Origin: Prevotella sp. UBA2746
GTDB taxonomy: Bacteria > Bacteroidota > Bacteroidia > Bacteroidales > Bacteroidaceae
Length of the DNA: 37,405 nt
Assembly: GCA_002353555.1 (NCBI GenBank)
Contig: DEJO01000043.1
Location: 1-37,405 of the forward strand
Direction of reading: 5' to 3'
Shown here: positions 8,644-15,542 of the stretch, in pieces
How the letters are laid out: each line of letters starts with the position of its first letter
Position numbering within the stretch: the first letter of the stretch is position 1
Position numbers and translations under genes: made by a program
The notes under the pieces: generated by a model
Seen by the model: the letters and a program-made list of their open reading frames with translations, nothing else
Told to the model about the DNA's origin: nothing
Databases searched by the model: none

Positions 8644-10353
8644 ATGAAAACACTTATTTTATCTGCCATGTTACTGATGGCGGGCATCTCAACACTCACT
8701 GCCGCCACGCTGGAAGCCAGCAAGACACAACCTACCTATCCGGGGACAAGCACACCCCGGCTGACCATCGTCAGCGGTAGCGGAAAGACATCATACGTCA
8801 CCGGAACCATCGGCGACGCCACCGACCCTGCTGCTACCGAGGGTATCTACTTCAATGCGCCTGCGGGCAGCGTGCTTACCTTCACGTCGAGCAAGACCAA
8901 CGTGGTGAAGGTGGCTGACATCACCGCCGAAGAGATACAGCCGGGACTCTTTGCCGTGCGCATCAAGCCGACGGGTGTGGGGACGACGACGATTGCCGTC
9001 AAGCTCTCCGGTGCTACCGACTACAAGATAGAATATGCTGCCAGCCAAGCCGGTTCAGCTGACACACGGTGGATGATGGGCAGCTGCGACGCCTCAGCCA
9101 TTGCCATGGTGGGCGACGGCTGCTTCTTCGTTGCCGACGATGAGAACAACATCCTGCGGCTCTACAATTCCAATTTGTCGGGCATGCCGCTCAAGGAGGT
9201 CGATGCCACGTCGTGGGCAAAGGGCTCCAGCGGCGACGAGTTCGACATCGAGGGTGCCACCGTCAGCGAAGACGGGAAGACCATCTACTGGCTGACGTCG
9301 CTCGGCAACAACAAGAGCGGCAAGGAGAAACCCTACCGCAACCGTGCCTTCTCGACAACAATCAGCGGCAGCGGAGCCACGACAACGCTCTCCGGCGGAG
9401 CCTATACCACGAAGATGCGCGATGCCATGATTGCCTTCGGCGACAAGAATGGCTGGAACTTTACCGCGTCGGCATCGTATGAGAACAAGATGATACCGAA
9501 GCGCATCGACGGTTTCAACATCGAGGGACTGACCCTGCAGAAGGGCGGCGGCGCGGCATACGTCGGCTTCCGAGCTCCCTGTGTGCCCAAGAAGGGCGTC
9601 ACTCCGACCTCCTCTAACCGCATCTATGCTGTCCTGGCTCCCGTCAACAACTTCGAGACGATGCTCAAAGGCAGCGGAGAAAGCTCTGTGACACCACAGA
9701 CGGGCGACCCCGTCCTTTTCGATTTCAACAAGCTGGGCATCCGTAGCATCGAGCGGGTAGGCAACTACTACGTCATCGTGGCTGGCTACTTCGACGGTGG
9801 CGGCACGCCGGCTGCCTACCTGTGGGACGGCCATACGAATAGCGACTGCTCTCCCTTGGTGCCTGGTGACGGCCATCTCACGAAGATGGACCTCGACTTC
9901 GACGGGCTGGTACAGGTGGGCGGCTCTGAGTATGAGGGACATCCGGAAGCATTCTCCGCCAGACAAGAGGGCAACAACATCGTCATCAACATGGTCTGCG
10001 ACAACGGTTCCGTTGACTACTACAGCAACGGCAACGAGAACAAGACCTATAGCGCCGACAGCAAGAAGCATCCGTGGGCTAAGTTCCGCATAGACACCTT
10101 CGTCTATCCCCTGCCCACACCGACGGGCATTGCGCCGACATCGATGAAACCGGCATGGAACTTCCGGACCTGCGGCAACGAGTTGCAACTGAACAACGTC
10201 GCGCAAGGCACACCCGTAGCTGTGTTCACCGCCGATGGCAGGCTTGTAGTCTCCACTACAACCGCCGCCGACACCACCACGCTGTGGTTGCCATACAGCA
10301 ACACCACGTATGTATTGAGAGTCGGCAACAACACAGTGAAGGTGCAAATGTAG
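8644..10353 (+). CDS. Secreted DUF3616-type beta-propeller protein with C-terminal tail
   Basis: 569 residues from ATG 8644, which begins a clear signal peptide (MKTLILSAMLLMAGISTLTA); the longer frame to 8596 has a hydrophilic extension and no added motif. Residues about 20-130 look like a beta-sandwich domain. About 140-480 match the pattern of DUF3616: FDIEGATVSEDGKTIYWLTS, then GFNIEGLTLQKGGGAAYVGF, then GIRSIERVGNYYVIVAGYFD followed by a YLWDG motif. The last 60 residues (PVAVFTADGRLVV ... VLRVGNNTVKVQM) resemble a T9SS type A tail, so export through the outer membrane is inferred. The biochemical function is unknown. It is transcribed alone, divergent from the gate-protein gene. Confidence 0.78.
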   Translation: MKTLILSAMLLMAGISTLTAATLEASKTQPTYPGTSTPRLTIVSGSGKTSYVTGTIGDATDPAATEGIYFNAPAGSVLTFTSSKTNVVKVADITAEEIQPGLFAVRIKPTGVGTTTIAVKLSGATDYKIEYAASQAGSADTRWMMGSCDASAIAMVGDGCFFVADDENNILRLYNSNLSGMPLKEVDATSWAKGSSGDEFDIEGATVSEDGKTIYWLTSLGNNKSGKEKPYRNRAFSTTISGSGATTTLSGGAYTTKMRDAMIAFGDKNGWNFTASASYENKMIPKRIDGFNIEGLTLQKGGGAAYVGFRAPCVPKKGVTPTSSNRIYAVLAPVNNFETMLKGSGESSVTPQTGDPVLFDFNKLGIRSIERVGNYYVIVAGYFDGGGTPAAYLWDGHTNSDCSPLVPGDGHLTKMDLDFDGLVQVGGSEYEGHPEAFSARQEGNNIVINMVCDNGSVDYYSNGNENKTYSADSKKHPWAKFRIDTFVYPLPTPTGIAPTSMKPAWNFRTCGNELQLNNVAQGTPVAVFTADGRLVVSTTTAADTTTLWLPYSNTTYVLRVGNNTVKVQM

Positions 10354-10389
10354 GGGCTAACGGGTGTAGAACAACACATCGTCGTTCTT

Positions 10390-10425
10390 AAAGAAAGAAA
10401 CCTCCGTCTGAGCAAATGGACGGAG
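10390..10425 (-). terminator. Terminator after ybeY
   Basis: A 7-bp stem (10402-10408 with 10419-10425) directly adjoins the ybeY stop. On the minus strand it is followed by the T-rich GTTTCTTTCTTT. Confidence 0.6.
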
Positions 10426-10836
10426 CTATCGCATGGCGAGGGCTTTGTCTTCGGCAGCTTCCATGATTTCGCGCTCACCTGGTTCTTTGTCGTTGATGCC
10501 GCAAAGGTGGAGGATGCCGTGGATGATGACGCGGTGCAGCTCTTCGTTGTAAGGCTTGCCGAACTGCTGGGCATTGGTGCGCACGGTGTCGAGCGAGATG
10601 ACGAGGTCACCGTTGAGAACGTCACCCTCGTCATAGTCGAAGGTGATGATGTCTGTATAGTAGTCGTGGCCGAGGTATTCGTTGTTGACTTCCAGTATCT
10701 TCTCGTCGTTGACAAACATATAGCCAATCTCGCCCACCTTCCTGCCATAGGAGGCAGCCACCTTCTTGATCCAGGCTGTTGTCTCCCTTCGTTTGATGTC
10801 CGGCATCTTCACGCCGTCGGTACTGTAGGTTATCAT
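10426..10836 (-). CDS. ybeY: YbeY endoribonuclease (rRNA maturation / ribosome quality control)
   Basis: 136 residues. The motif IIHGILHLCGINDKEPGE (about 105-121) is the YbeY metal site. His106 and His110 are kept, but the third ligand, a histidine in the E. coli HxxxHxxxxxH motif, is Asp116 here. As I recall this region varies in other Bacteroidetes YbeY proteins too. The conserved STDxITFDYDEG-like segment (YTDIITFDYDEGDVLNGDL) is present at 60-78. YbeY is a single-strand endoribonuclease acting in 16S rRNA 3'-end maturation. It is the last gene of a minus-strand run after coaD and ruvB, separated from coaD by an AT-rich repeat. Confidence 0.92.
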   Translation of the reverse strand: MITYSTDGVKMPDIKRRETTAWIKKVAASYGRKVGEIGYMFVNDEKILEVNNEYLGHDYYTDIITFDYDEGDVLNGDLVISLDTVRTNAQQFGKPYNEELHRVIIHGILHLCGINDKEPGEREIMEAAEDKALAMR

Positions 10837-10844
10837 TCCGAATT

Positions 10845-10894
10845 CAATTCACAATTAATAATTTTCAATTCTTCAATCTTCAACCTTCACCCTT
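10845..10894. repeat. AATTGTGAATT-type intergenic repeat
   Basis: A low-complexity tract (AATTCACAATTAATAATT, then TTCAAT/TTCAAC units) fills the gap between ybeY and coaD. The same family occurs at 11332-11391, 20816-20880 and 33055-33081. Confidence 0.7.
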
Positions 10895-11371
10895 TCACGG
10901 CAGATACATACTGATATCCTTGCCGTAGTGTCGCAGCTCGCGCACCATGCTGGAGCTGATGTACGCCAAGGAGGGGTCGGCGAGGAGCAGGAGTGTCTCC
11001 GTGCCGTTGATGTTGCGGTTGATTTCTGCCATCTCCTGCTCGTACTCGAAGTCCTTCACCGACCTTACGCCCTTGATGATGTAGCGGGCACCCTCGCGGT
11101 GGGCAAAGTCTACGGCAAGGTCACCATACACCTTCACCTCCACTCGTGGCTCGTTGGCATAGACAGCCGCGATAGCCTTGCGTCGTTCCTCAGCACTGGC
11201 TGCGTGTTCTTTGTGTACGTTCGACTCCACCACGCCGATGACGAGGCGGTCGAAGAGGGCGAGGGCACGCCTGACGATGTTGTCGTGCCCGATGGTAAAG
11301 GGGTCGAAACTCCCTGTAAATACTCCTGTCCTTTTCAATTCACTATTCACAATTGACAATTTTTCAATCAT
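10895..11371 (-). CDS. coaD: Phosphopantetheine adenylyltransferase
   Basis: 158 residues. It makes dephospho-CoA from 4'-phosphopantetheine and ATP, the penultimate step of CoA synthesis, in the cytoplasm. The nucleotidyltransferase signature GVFTGSFDPFTIGHDNIVRR lies at about 16-35 (TIGH motif). The C-terminal IIKGVRSVKDFEYEQEMA and SSSMVREL are also family motifs. The start is uncertain: most CoaD proteins begin only 2-4 residues before this signature, and the first 12 codons here (from ATG 11371) are made of the intergenic AATTGTGAATAGTGAATTG repeat. An in-frame TTG (Leu12, followed by Lys-Arg-Thr-Gly) could be the real start. Gene order ruvB-coaD-ybeY suggests one transcript. Confidence 0.93.
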   Translation of the reverse strand: MIEKLSIVNSELKRTGVFTGSFDPFTIGHDNIVRRALALFDRLVIGVVESNVHKEHAASAEERRKAIAAVYANEPRVEVKVYGDLAVDFAHREGARYIIKGVRSVKDFEYEQEMAEINRNINGTETLLLLADPSLAYISSSMVRELRHYGKDISMYLP

Positions 11372-11391
11372 TCAAATTTTCAATCTTTCAA
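11332..11391. repeat. AATTGTGAATT-type repeat between ruvB and coaD
   Basis: It contains TTCAATTCACTATTCACAAT, then TTCAAT/TTCAAA units, up to the ruvB stop. It overlaps the annotated first codons of coaD. Confidence 0.65.
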
Positions 11392-12426
11392 TTATGAAAA
11401 CAGTTCCGGTTCCATGATGGTTCCTGCATACGGGTTGCGCCCCAGATGGTCGTAGGCAAGTTTCGTTGCCATTCGTCCGCGTGGGGTCCGCTTGATGAAT
11501 CCCTCCATGATGAGGAACGGTTCGTATACCTCCTCCACCGTACCGGAGTCTTCGCCTATAGCGGTGGCGATGGTCGAAACGCCTACGGGTCCGCCACGGA
11601 ACTTGTCGATGATGGTCAACAGTATCTTGTTGTCTATCTCGTCCAGTCCGTACTGGTCGATGTTCAGCGCCTGCAGAGCCACCTTCGCAATGTCCAGGTT
11701 GATGCGTCCGCTGCCCTTCACCTGTGCGAAGTCGCGGACACGCCTGAGCAGGGCGTTGGCGATACGTGGCGTGCCGCGGCTGCGGCGCGAGATCTCGGCA
11801 GAGGCATCGTCGTCGATAGGCACATTCAGGATGTGGGCGCTGCGGCGGATAATCTTTGCCAGCGTATCGGGGTCGTAGTACTCTAAGTGCAGGTTAATAC
11901 CAAAGCGCGCACGCAACGGTGCTGTCAGCAGACCGCTGCGCGTCGTTGCACCTACCAGCGTAAACGGGTTCAGGTCTATCTGTATGGAGCGTGCCGACGG
12001 ACCCTTGTCTATCATGATGTCGATGCGGTAGTCTTCCATTGCCGAGTAGAGATATTCCTCTACTACGGGGGAGAGACGGTGTATCTCGTCGATGAACAGC
12101 ACGTCATTAGGCTCCAGCGAGGTCAGTATGCCTGCCAGGTCGCCCGGCTTGTCGAGCACGGGACCGCTGGTAATCTTGAAGCCTACGCCCAGCTCCGAGG
12201 CGATGATGTTGCTCAGCGTGGTCTTACCCAGTCCTGGCGGACCGTGCAGGAGCGTGTGGTCGAGCGGCTCACCTCGGTATTTCGCCGCTTCCACGAACAC
12301 CTCTAAGTTGTCTACCACCTTCTGCTGTCCGCTGAAATCGGAGAAATGCAGCGGTCGCAGGGCGTTCTCGAAATCTTTCTCGGCACTTGAATACCGTTCT
12401 TGCCTGATGTCAAAATCCTCTTGCAT
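11392..12426 (-). CDS. ruvB: Holliday junction branch-migration ATPase RuvB
   Basis: 344 residues. It is the hexameric AAA+ motor that with RuvA moves Holliday junctions in recombinational repair. Walker A is LLHGPPGLGKTTL (near residues 57-69 from this start), Walker B is DVLFIDEIHRLSP, sensor 1 is VGATTRSG, and the arginine-finger region is APLRARFG. The C-terminal winged helix ends with FIKRTPRGRMAT and HLGR. I chose ATG 12426 (MQEDFDIRQE) because other Bacteroidetes RuvB proteins begin with a similar MNEDFDIR; an upstream ATG at 12456 overlaps the preceding stop and would add MTKIFCTFAP. A -7 box lies only 5 bp before ATG 12426, so a nearly leaderless message is likely. Confidence 0.95.
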   Translation of the reverse strand: MQEDFDIRQERYSSAEKDFENALRPLHFSDFSGQQKVVDNLEVFVEAAKYRGEPLDHTLLHGPPGLGKTTLSNIIASELGVGFKITSGPVLDKPGDLAGILTSLEPNDVLFIDEIHRLSPVVEEYLYSAMEDYRIDIMIDKGPSARSIQIDLNPFTLVGATTRSGLLTAPLRARFGINLHLEYYDPDTLAKIIRRSAHILNVPIDDDASAEISRRSRGTPRIANALLRRVRDFAQVKGSGRINLDIAKVALQALNIDQYGLDEIDNKILLTIIDKFRGGPVGVSTIATAIGEDSGTVEEVYEPFLIMEGFIKRTPRGRMATKLAYDHLGRNPYAGTIMEPELFS

Positions 12427-12431
12427 GGGTG

Positions 12432-12439
12432 CAAAGGTA
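12432..12439 (-). promoter_or_regulatory. -7 box abutting the ruvB start codon
   Basis: TACCTTTG on the minus strand ends 5 nt before ATG 12426. No good -33 TTTG is seen, so strength is uncertain. If used, the leader would be only one to three nucleotides. Confidence 0.5.
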
Positions 12440-12448
12440 CAAAAAATT

Positions 12449-12877
12449 TTAGTCATCCATGCCTATCAGCACACCCTGATAGTTGAATTTCAAGTCTATT
12501 TCGTTAGAAAGTTCAATGTCGTAGCCGTAACGATCCTTGTCAATCTTGGTGATGATGCAGTTGGGAAAGTTGGTCTTGACGTAGTTGGAGATGGCCTTAG
12601 GGATAAGAGCGGCTGGAATGGCTGCGGTGTGGCGGTCAATCTTCTTCCAGTTGCCCTTCCGGTTGAACTCTATCTTCGTTCCGTCGGCCAGCCGGCACTC
12701 GTAGGAGTTCCTGTCCTTCTCGGCATAGATAACCTTCATGCCTTTGAAATTGGTGGCTATAAACGTCTTGGCTGCTACGGGCAGTTGCTCTACGGGAATG
12801 GGCTTGTCGTCAGCCATAGCTGTGTTGACTACTAATGCACAAAGGAGTGCAGCGAGAATGAATTTTACCTTTTTCAT
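12449..12877 (-). CDS. Periplasmic PepSY-like (DUF2874) protein
   Basis: 142 residues. Signal peptide 1-22 (MKKVKFILAALLCALVVNTA, then MADD). Two PepSY-like repeats follow, each with the pattern of a helix (LPVAAKTFIATNFKGMKV; IPKAISNYVKTNFPNCII), then KxDxxxYExxL and a strand pair ending in FNxxG. This matches the Bacteroidetes PF11396-type family, which resembles the beta-lactamase inhibitor fold. No catalytic role is known. The stop codon overlaps the alternative ruvB start at 12456, but ruvB has its own -7 box, so cotranscription is partial at most. Confidence 0.8.
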   Translation of the reverse strand: MKKVKFILAALLCALVVNTAMADDKPIPVEQLPVAAKTFIATNFKGMKVIYAEKDRNSYECRLADGTKIEFNRKGNWKKIDRHTAAIPAALIPKAISNYVKTNFPNCIITKIDKDRYGYDIELSNEIDLKFNYQGVLIGMDD

Positions 12878-12942
12878 AGATTCTTCTTTTTTGATAAATA
12901 CTAATGCCCTTTTTATCAGAAGAGTATATCTCTGCTTGATGT

Positions 12943-13010
12943 TGCAAAGATACGATTAAGTAAGAGAAAATCCAAATTTATTTGGAATTTTCCGAGCGAG
13001 AGTATCTTCG
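12943..13010 (-). promoter_or_regulatory. Promoter of the PepSY-like gene, second copy of the dispersed promoter repeat
   Basis: Minus strand: TTTGG (12976-12972), 20-bp spacer, -7 TATCTTTG (12952-12945). The same architecture and most of the same bases occur at 8451-8510. A partial third copy (AGATACGATTAAGT) lies at 13023-13036. Confidence 0.75.
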
Positions 13011-13099
13011 ACCAAAGGTAAGAGATACGATTAAGTCAGTTGGTCTTCGCTATAGTCCTTTGCCATATTCTCGTTGTTGTTTGTTGTTTTTTGTTCTTT

Positions 13100-13178
13100 C
13101 TATAGTCCCTATAGTCTTCTATAGTTCCTATAGCTTCTATAGCTACTATAGCTACTATAGCTTCTATAGTCTCTATAG
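13100..13178. repeat. Nine tandem CTATAG palindromes, 9-bp period
   Basis: CTATAG starts at 13100, 13109, 13119, 13128, 13137, 13146, 13155, 13164 and 13173, i.e. every 9 bp with one 10-bp step. A lone copy is at 13050. The array begins 4 bp after the stop of the four-helix-bundle gene. Outside the array, 12878-13181 holds only the promoter repeat. Confidence 0.9.
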
Positions 13179-13181
13179 CCC

Positions 13182-13952
13182 CTAAGCCTGCTGCCCAAGC
13201 TGCCGCTTCAGGGCTCTTATCTCCTCTTGCTGCTGATAGTAGGCTTTCAGGGCTCGTTGCTTGAGGTCTTCGTAGGCAGTCTTCCATTGGGCGGCTTCTG
13301 TCTGGGCGACCGACAGCTGCTGTTGAAGCTGGGGTAAGGCGCGCTCCAACTCAGCCAAGCGCTCGTCCTGCTGCTTGCGATATTCGGTGCGTGCTTTGTG
13401 CATACGCTCTTTCACGCCACCTTCCTTGATGAAAATCTCTTCTAACACCTTCAGATACTTATTCATCATGGTATCCACCTGAAAGCAGAGAGTCAGACCG
13501 ACATTGGCCATCTCTTCGGCTGTCCACTGCAGGAAGTAAGGTTCGTAGTCAGCCAACAGATTGTGGCTTTTGGTGAAGTCTTGCATCGGTTGGAAGCGAT
13601 GGTCGGTGGGAGTCCATCGCGTCAGTCGGCGGGATTTCAAGAAGTCCTCATAGTCTTGGCGCAGCTCGCCTATGCTGGAGCGGGCCACATTCAACAGGTT
13701 CAGTTCCATGGCGGTAGAGGTCTTCCCGTCCTCAGAGCCTTCCACGATGTTCTGCTTGCCAGAACGGGCGGCCTGCACCATCTGGTCAACGGTGCGGTCG
13801 CCGTGTTTCGCGAGGAAGCGGTCGCAGAAGGTGTAGGTTAGCTGATAGAGCACCACCGACTTCTGATAGAACCGCAGGTCTTGCCACTTGGGCACGCTCC
13901 TGAAGATGCTGGGTGTCTGCTTTTTCTCATTGTCGTCGCCAGGATTTGCCAT
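13182..13952 (-). CDS. Four-helix-bundle suffix-domain protein (23S rRNA intervening-sequence protein family)
   Basis: 256 residues from ATG 13952; a TTG nine bases upstream is also in frame. Residues about 15-160 match the four-helix-bundle family: WQDLRFYQKSVVLYQLTY, DRFLAKHGDRTVDQMVQAAR, SGKQNIVEGSEDGKTS, LLNVARSSIGELRQDYEDFL. About 165-256 form a glutamine- and lysine-rich coiled coil (RKQQDERLAELERALPQLQQ ... EIRALKRQLGQQA). Family relatives are called 23S rRNA IVS proteins or bAvd-like; their molecular role is not established. The stop codon is followed at once by the CTATAG array. In a shifted frame the reading continues through it as AIE/AIV/TIE tripeptides. Confidence 0.8.
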   Translation of the reverse strand: MANPGDDNEKKQTPSIFRSVPKWQDLRFYQKSVVLYQLTYTFCDRFLAKHGDRTVDQMVQAARSGKQNIVEGSEDGKTSTAMELNLLNVARSSIGELRQDYEDFLKSRRLTRWTPTDHRFQPMQDFTKSHNLLADYEPYFLQWTAEEMANVGLTLCFQVDTMMNKYLKVLEEIFIKEGGVKERMHKARTEYRKQQDERLAELERALPQLQQQLSVAQTEAAQWKTAYEDLKQRALKAYYQQQEEIRALKRQLGQQA

Positions 13953-14353
13953 ATCGCTCAATCTTTTCTTTTTGCTCTTCTACTATTATTATTACTATCA
14001 TCATCTATTCCGTCTATGTTACGTTTTATACTGGCTACAAAATTACGACTTTTTCTCTTAATTGTCTTTGGTTATACAGACTATTTGCCGGTTAGTGGGA
14101 AGTTTTCATGTTTTTTTGACCGCTGTCATCCCTCGTGGTATGATGAAGCTCTTTGATTTCTCTGGTGGGAAGTGGGAAGAAAAGGGCGGATGAAATCCAA
14201 CTATTTTTCCCGAAAATAAGCTATTTAGGCTTATTCTGTAAGGATAAATCAAAATATTGCTTGTTGCTGAAAATATACAAAGAGAAATTTATATAAAAAG
14301 TGGTTTAAAACTGCACGATTACATTTATCTCATTGTTTATCAAGCTTTTAGGC

Positions 14354-14698
14354 TGTGTAGTTTACTCCATTAAAACTACACGCAAACTACACTATCGGGG
14401 TAAAACAAGGTGGTCATATACCCAATAAGTAAAATAAGACTCTGAAACACAATGAGTTGAAAATAGTATTTTTATTTCGTACTATTAGTTTTTAGTGGTC
14501 GTACTGACAGTTTTATAGGCTCGTACTGATAGTACGGAGTGTTGATACAAGAAGAAACTGCATTTACTCATTGTCCGTAAAACGTTCAAAAACGTAAAGA
14601 AATATGTAAAAAGTGTAGTTTTGATATAGTTTAGAAAAAGTAAACTACACGACCTAACCATCTGTCAACCAAATAGTTAAGCCAGACTGCGTAGTTTT
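14354..14698. repeat. Cluster of six GTAGTTT / AAACTAC motifs
   Basis: Direct copies: 14354-14364 (TGTGTAGTTTA), 14613-14622 (GTGTAGTTTT), 14691-14698. Inverse copies: 14372-14381 (AAAACTACAC), 14384-14392, 14642-14650. They occur in both orientations around the iteron-like array. Confidence 0.6.
14477..14542 (+). repeat. Three 22-bp iteron-like direct repeats
   Basis: TCGTACT begins at 14477, 14499 and 14521, exactly 22 bp apart. AGT is also conserved at positions 11-13 of each unit; units 1 and 2 share AGTTTT. The pattern fits protein-binding iterons or a regulator that contacts one face of the helix. Confidence 0.65.
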
Positions 14699-14791
14699 AA
14701 CTGATTTTTTATCTTTTTTTCATGAAAGTAAAAATACCAACATCCAGCACCATTTTCTGTCCGAAGAATTTATTATTCACCTTCATTTTTG

Positions 14792-14799
14792 TATCTTTG
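14792..14799 (+). promoter_or_regulatory. -7 box upstream of a gene remnant
   Basis: TATCTTTG, followed by GCACTGG. It lies 53 bp before ATG 14852 of the remnant. Confidence 0.5.
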
Positions 14800-14851
14800 C
14801 ACTGGAACAGTAAAATAAGGAAACTCTCTCATTCAGCTAATAGTCATCAAC

Positions 14852-14938
14852 ATGTACGACCAACAGATACAGAAAGATATATTTTTCATGTTTTTCGGAG
14901 GAGTGGCAGCATTGAGTTTGATGCACTGCCGATGCTGA
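14852..14938 (+). pseudogene. N-terminal remnant of a membrane protein (28 codons)
   Basis: ATG 14852 opens a 28-codon frame, MYDQQIQKDIFFMFFGGVAA then LSLMHCRC, ending at TGA 14936-14938. The first 24 residues look like a natural N-terminus with one transmembrane helix and have a promoter upstream. From memory it resembles the start of Prevotella 7TM/helix-turn-helix regulators, which needs a search. The frame is cut where an esterase fragment in another frame begins, so it is read as a truncated gene. Confidence 0.5.
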
Positions 14939-15252
14939 AAAGTGCTCACGGCATGGCTTTGTCACCCCTGTTCAAACATCCGGAACTGGTGGGCGACACG
15001 GGACGACCCTTCGACGAAACCTTCTCAAAGACCATGCGAAAGATGTTTGCACAGTTCGCGAAGACCGGCAACCCCTCTATTAGTGCAGACATGTCTCCCG
15101 ACGGTAAGGCAAAGGAATGGCCGCTCTACGACCTGAAAGAAAAGAAGGTGATGGTTTTCGATGAATTCAATATCCATCTGGAAAGGGAATCACAAAGAAA
15201 GATCATAGACTGGGACAGAACCTATTTCCTGACCAAATACTATGGCTTTTGA
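14932..15252 (+). pseudogene. C-terminal fragment of a type-B carboxylesterase
   Basis: About 106 residues ending at TGA 15252. The stretch AHGMALSPLFKHPELVGD, GRPFDETFSKTMRKMFAQF, AKTGNPSISADMSPDGK and EWPLYDLKEKKVMVFDEF is the typical C-terminal end of carboxylesterase/lipase family proteins (FAKTGNPS ... WPLYD). The catalytic serine and acidic residue would lie in the missing 400 or so residues. In frame the ORF can be extended upstream to 14722, but that extension has no family likeness. It is fused to the remnant at 14852 by an apparent deletion. Confidence 0.75.
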
Positions 15253-15384
15253 AAGGTGAAGTCACACAACCTCCCTTAATGGTATGTTTACGTCGGCTAA
15301 ACGTATCACTTTGGCTTCGCCGCGTTCGACGTTCAACATCGCTTATATGAGCGGAGCGAGTCTTAAGAAGTTACTACGTCTCAG

Positions 15385-15420
15385 AAATGCAAAAGAAAAG
15401 CAAGCTTTTCTTTTGCATTT
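15385..15420. repeat. Perfect 17-bp hairpin (AAGC-AA-GCTT core)
   Basis: Arms 15385-15401 and 15404-15420 are perfect inverse copies around AA. A shorter relative with the same core is at 20765-20789. Both are followed by ACTCG. It could act as a terminator or be an interspersed element; 15253-15384 holds no gene. Confidence 0.75.
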
Positions 15421-15515
15421 CACTCGTTTTTTCGTAACTTTAAATAAGTTACAATGCACTCGGCATAAAAAATAAACGAGTTTATTTTGTTCTGCACTCG
15501 TTTTTTCGTAACTTT
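15421..15515 (+). repeat. Pair of identical 21-bp repeats, the second carrying the downstream promoter
   Basis: The same 21 bases (beginning CACTCGTTTTTTCG, ending TAACTTT) occur at 15421-15441 and 15495-15515. The second copy runs into G at 15516, giving the -7 box TAACTTTG (15509-15516) for the dehydrogenase gene at 15543. The first copy gives only TAACTTTA. Confidence 0.75.
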
Positions 15516-15542
15516 GACAACTCAAAACAAAAAGACAGAACC

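Larger units (their letters stand above)
13962..14791. other. AT-rich gene-free stretch with repeat clusters
   Basis: No credible coding frame on either strand. It is visibly richer in A and T than its surroundings. It holds the TCGTACT iteron-like array and a cluster of GTAGTTT motifs, listed separately. It may be residue of a lost mobile element; that is inference only. Confidence 0.5.

Noticed and set aside
9094..10347. 417-residue open frame antisense to the DUF3616 gene
   Set aside because: It is a shadow of a GC-rich coding strand, with no signal peptide, domain or promoter, and composition biased to Val/Ala/Arg.
10104..10748. 214-residue Ser/Thr-rich frame spanning the ybeY 3' region
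   Set aside because: Shifted frame of ybeY running into the antisense of the DUF3616 gene; low complexity composition.
12426..12456. Upstream ruvB start adding MTKIFCTFAP
   Set aside because: It overlaps the preceding stop codon and the -7 box, and the family N-terminus matches the later ATG.
13100..13178. Possible CRISPR array
   Set aside because: The unit is 9 bp with no spacers and no cas genes; it is a simple tandem repeat.
15284..15475. 63-residue plus-strand frame
   Set aside because: It lies across the hairpin and repeat element; no ribosome site, and its sequence is that of the repeat.
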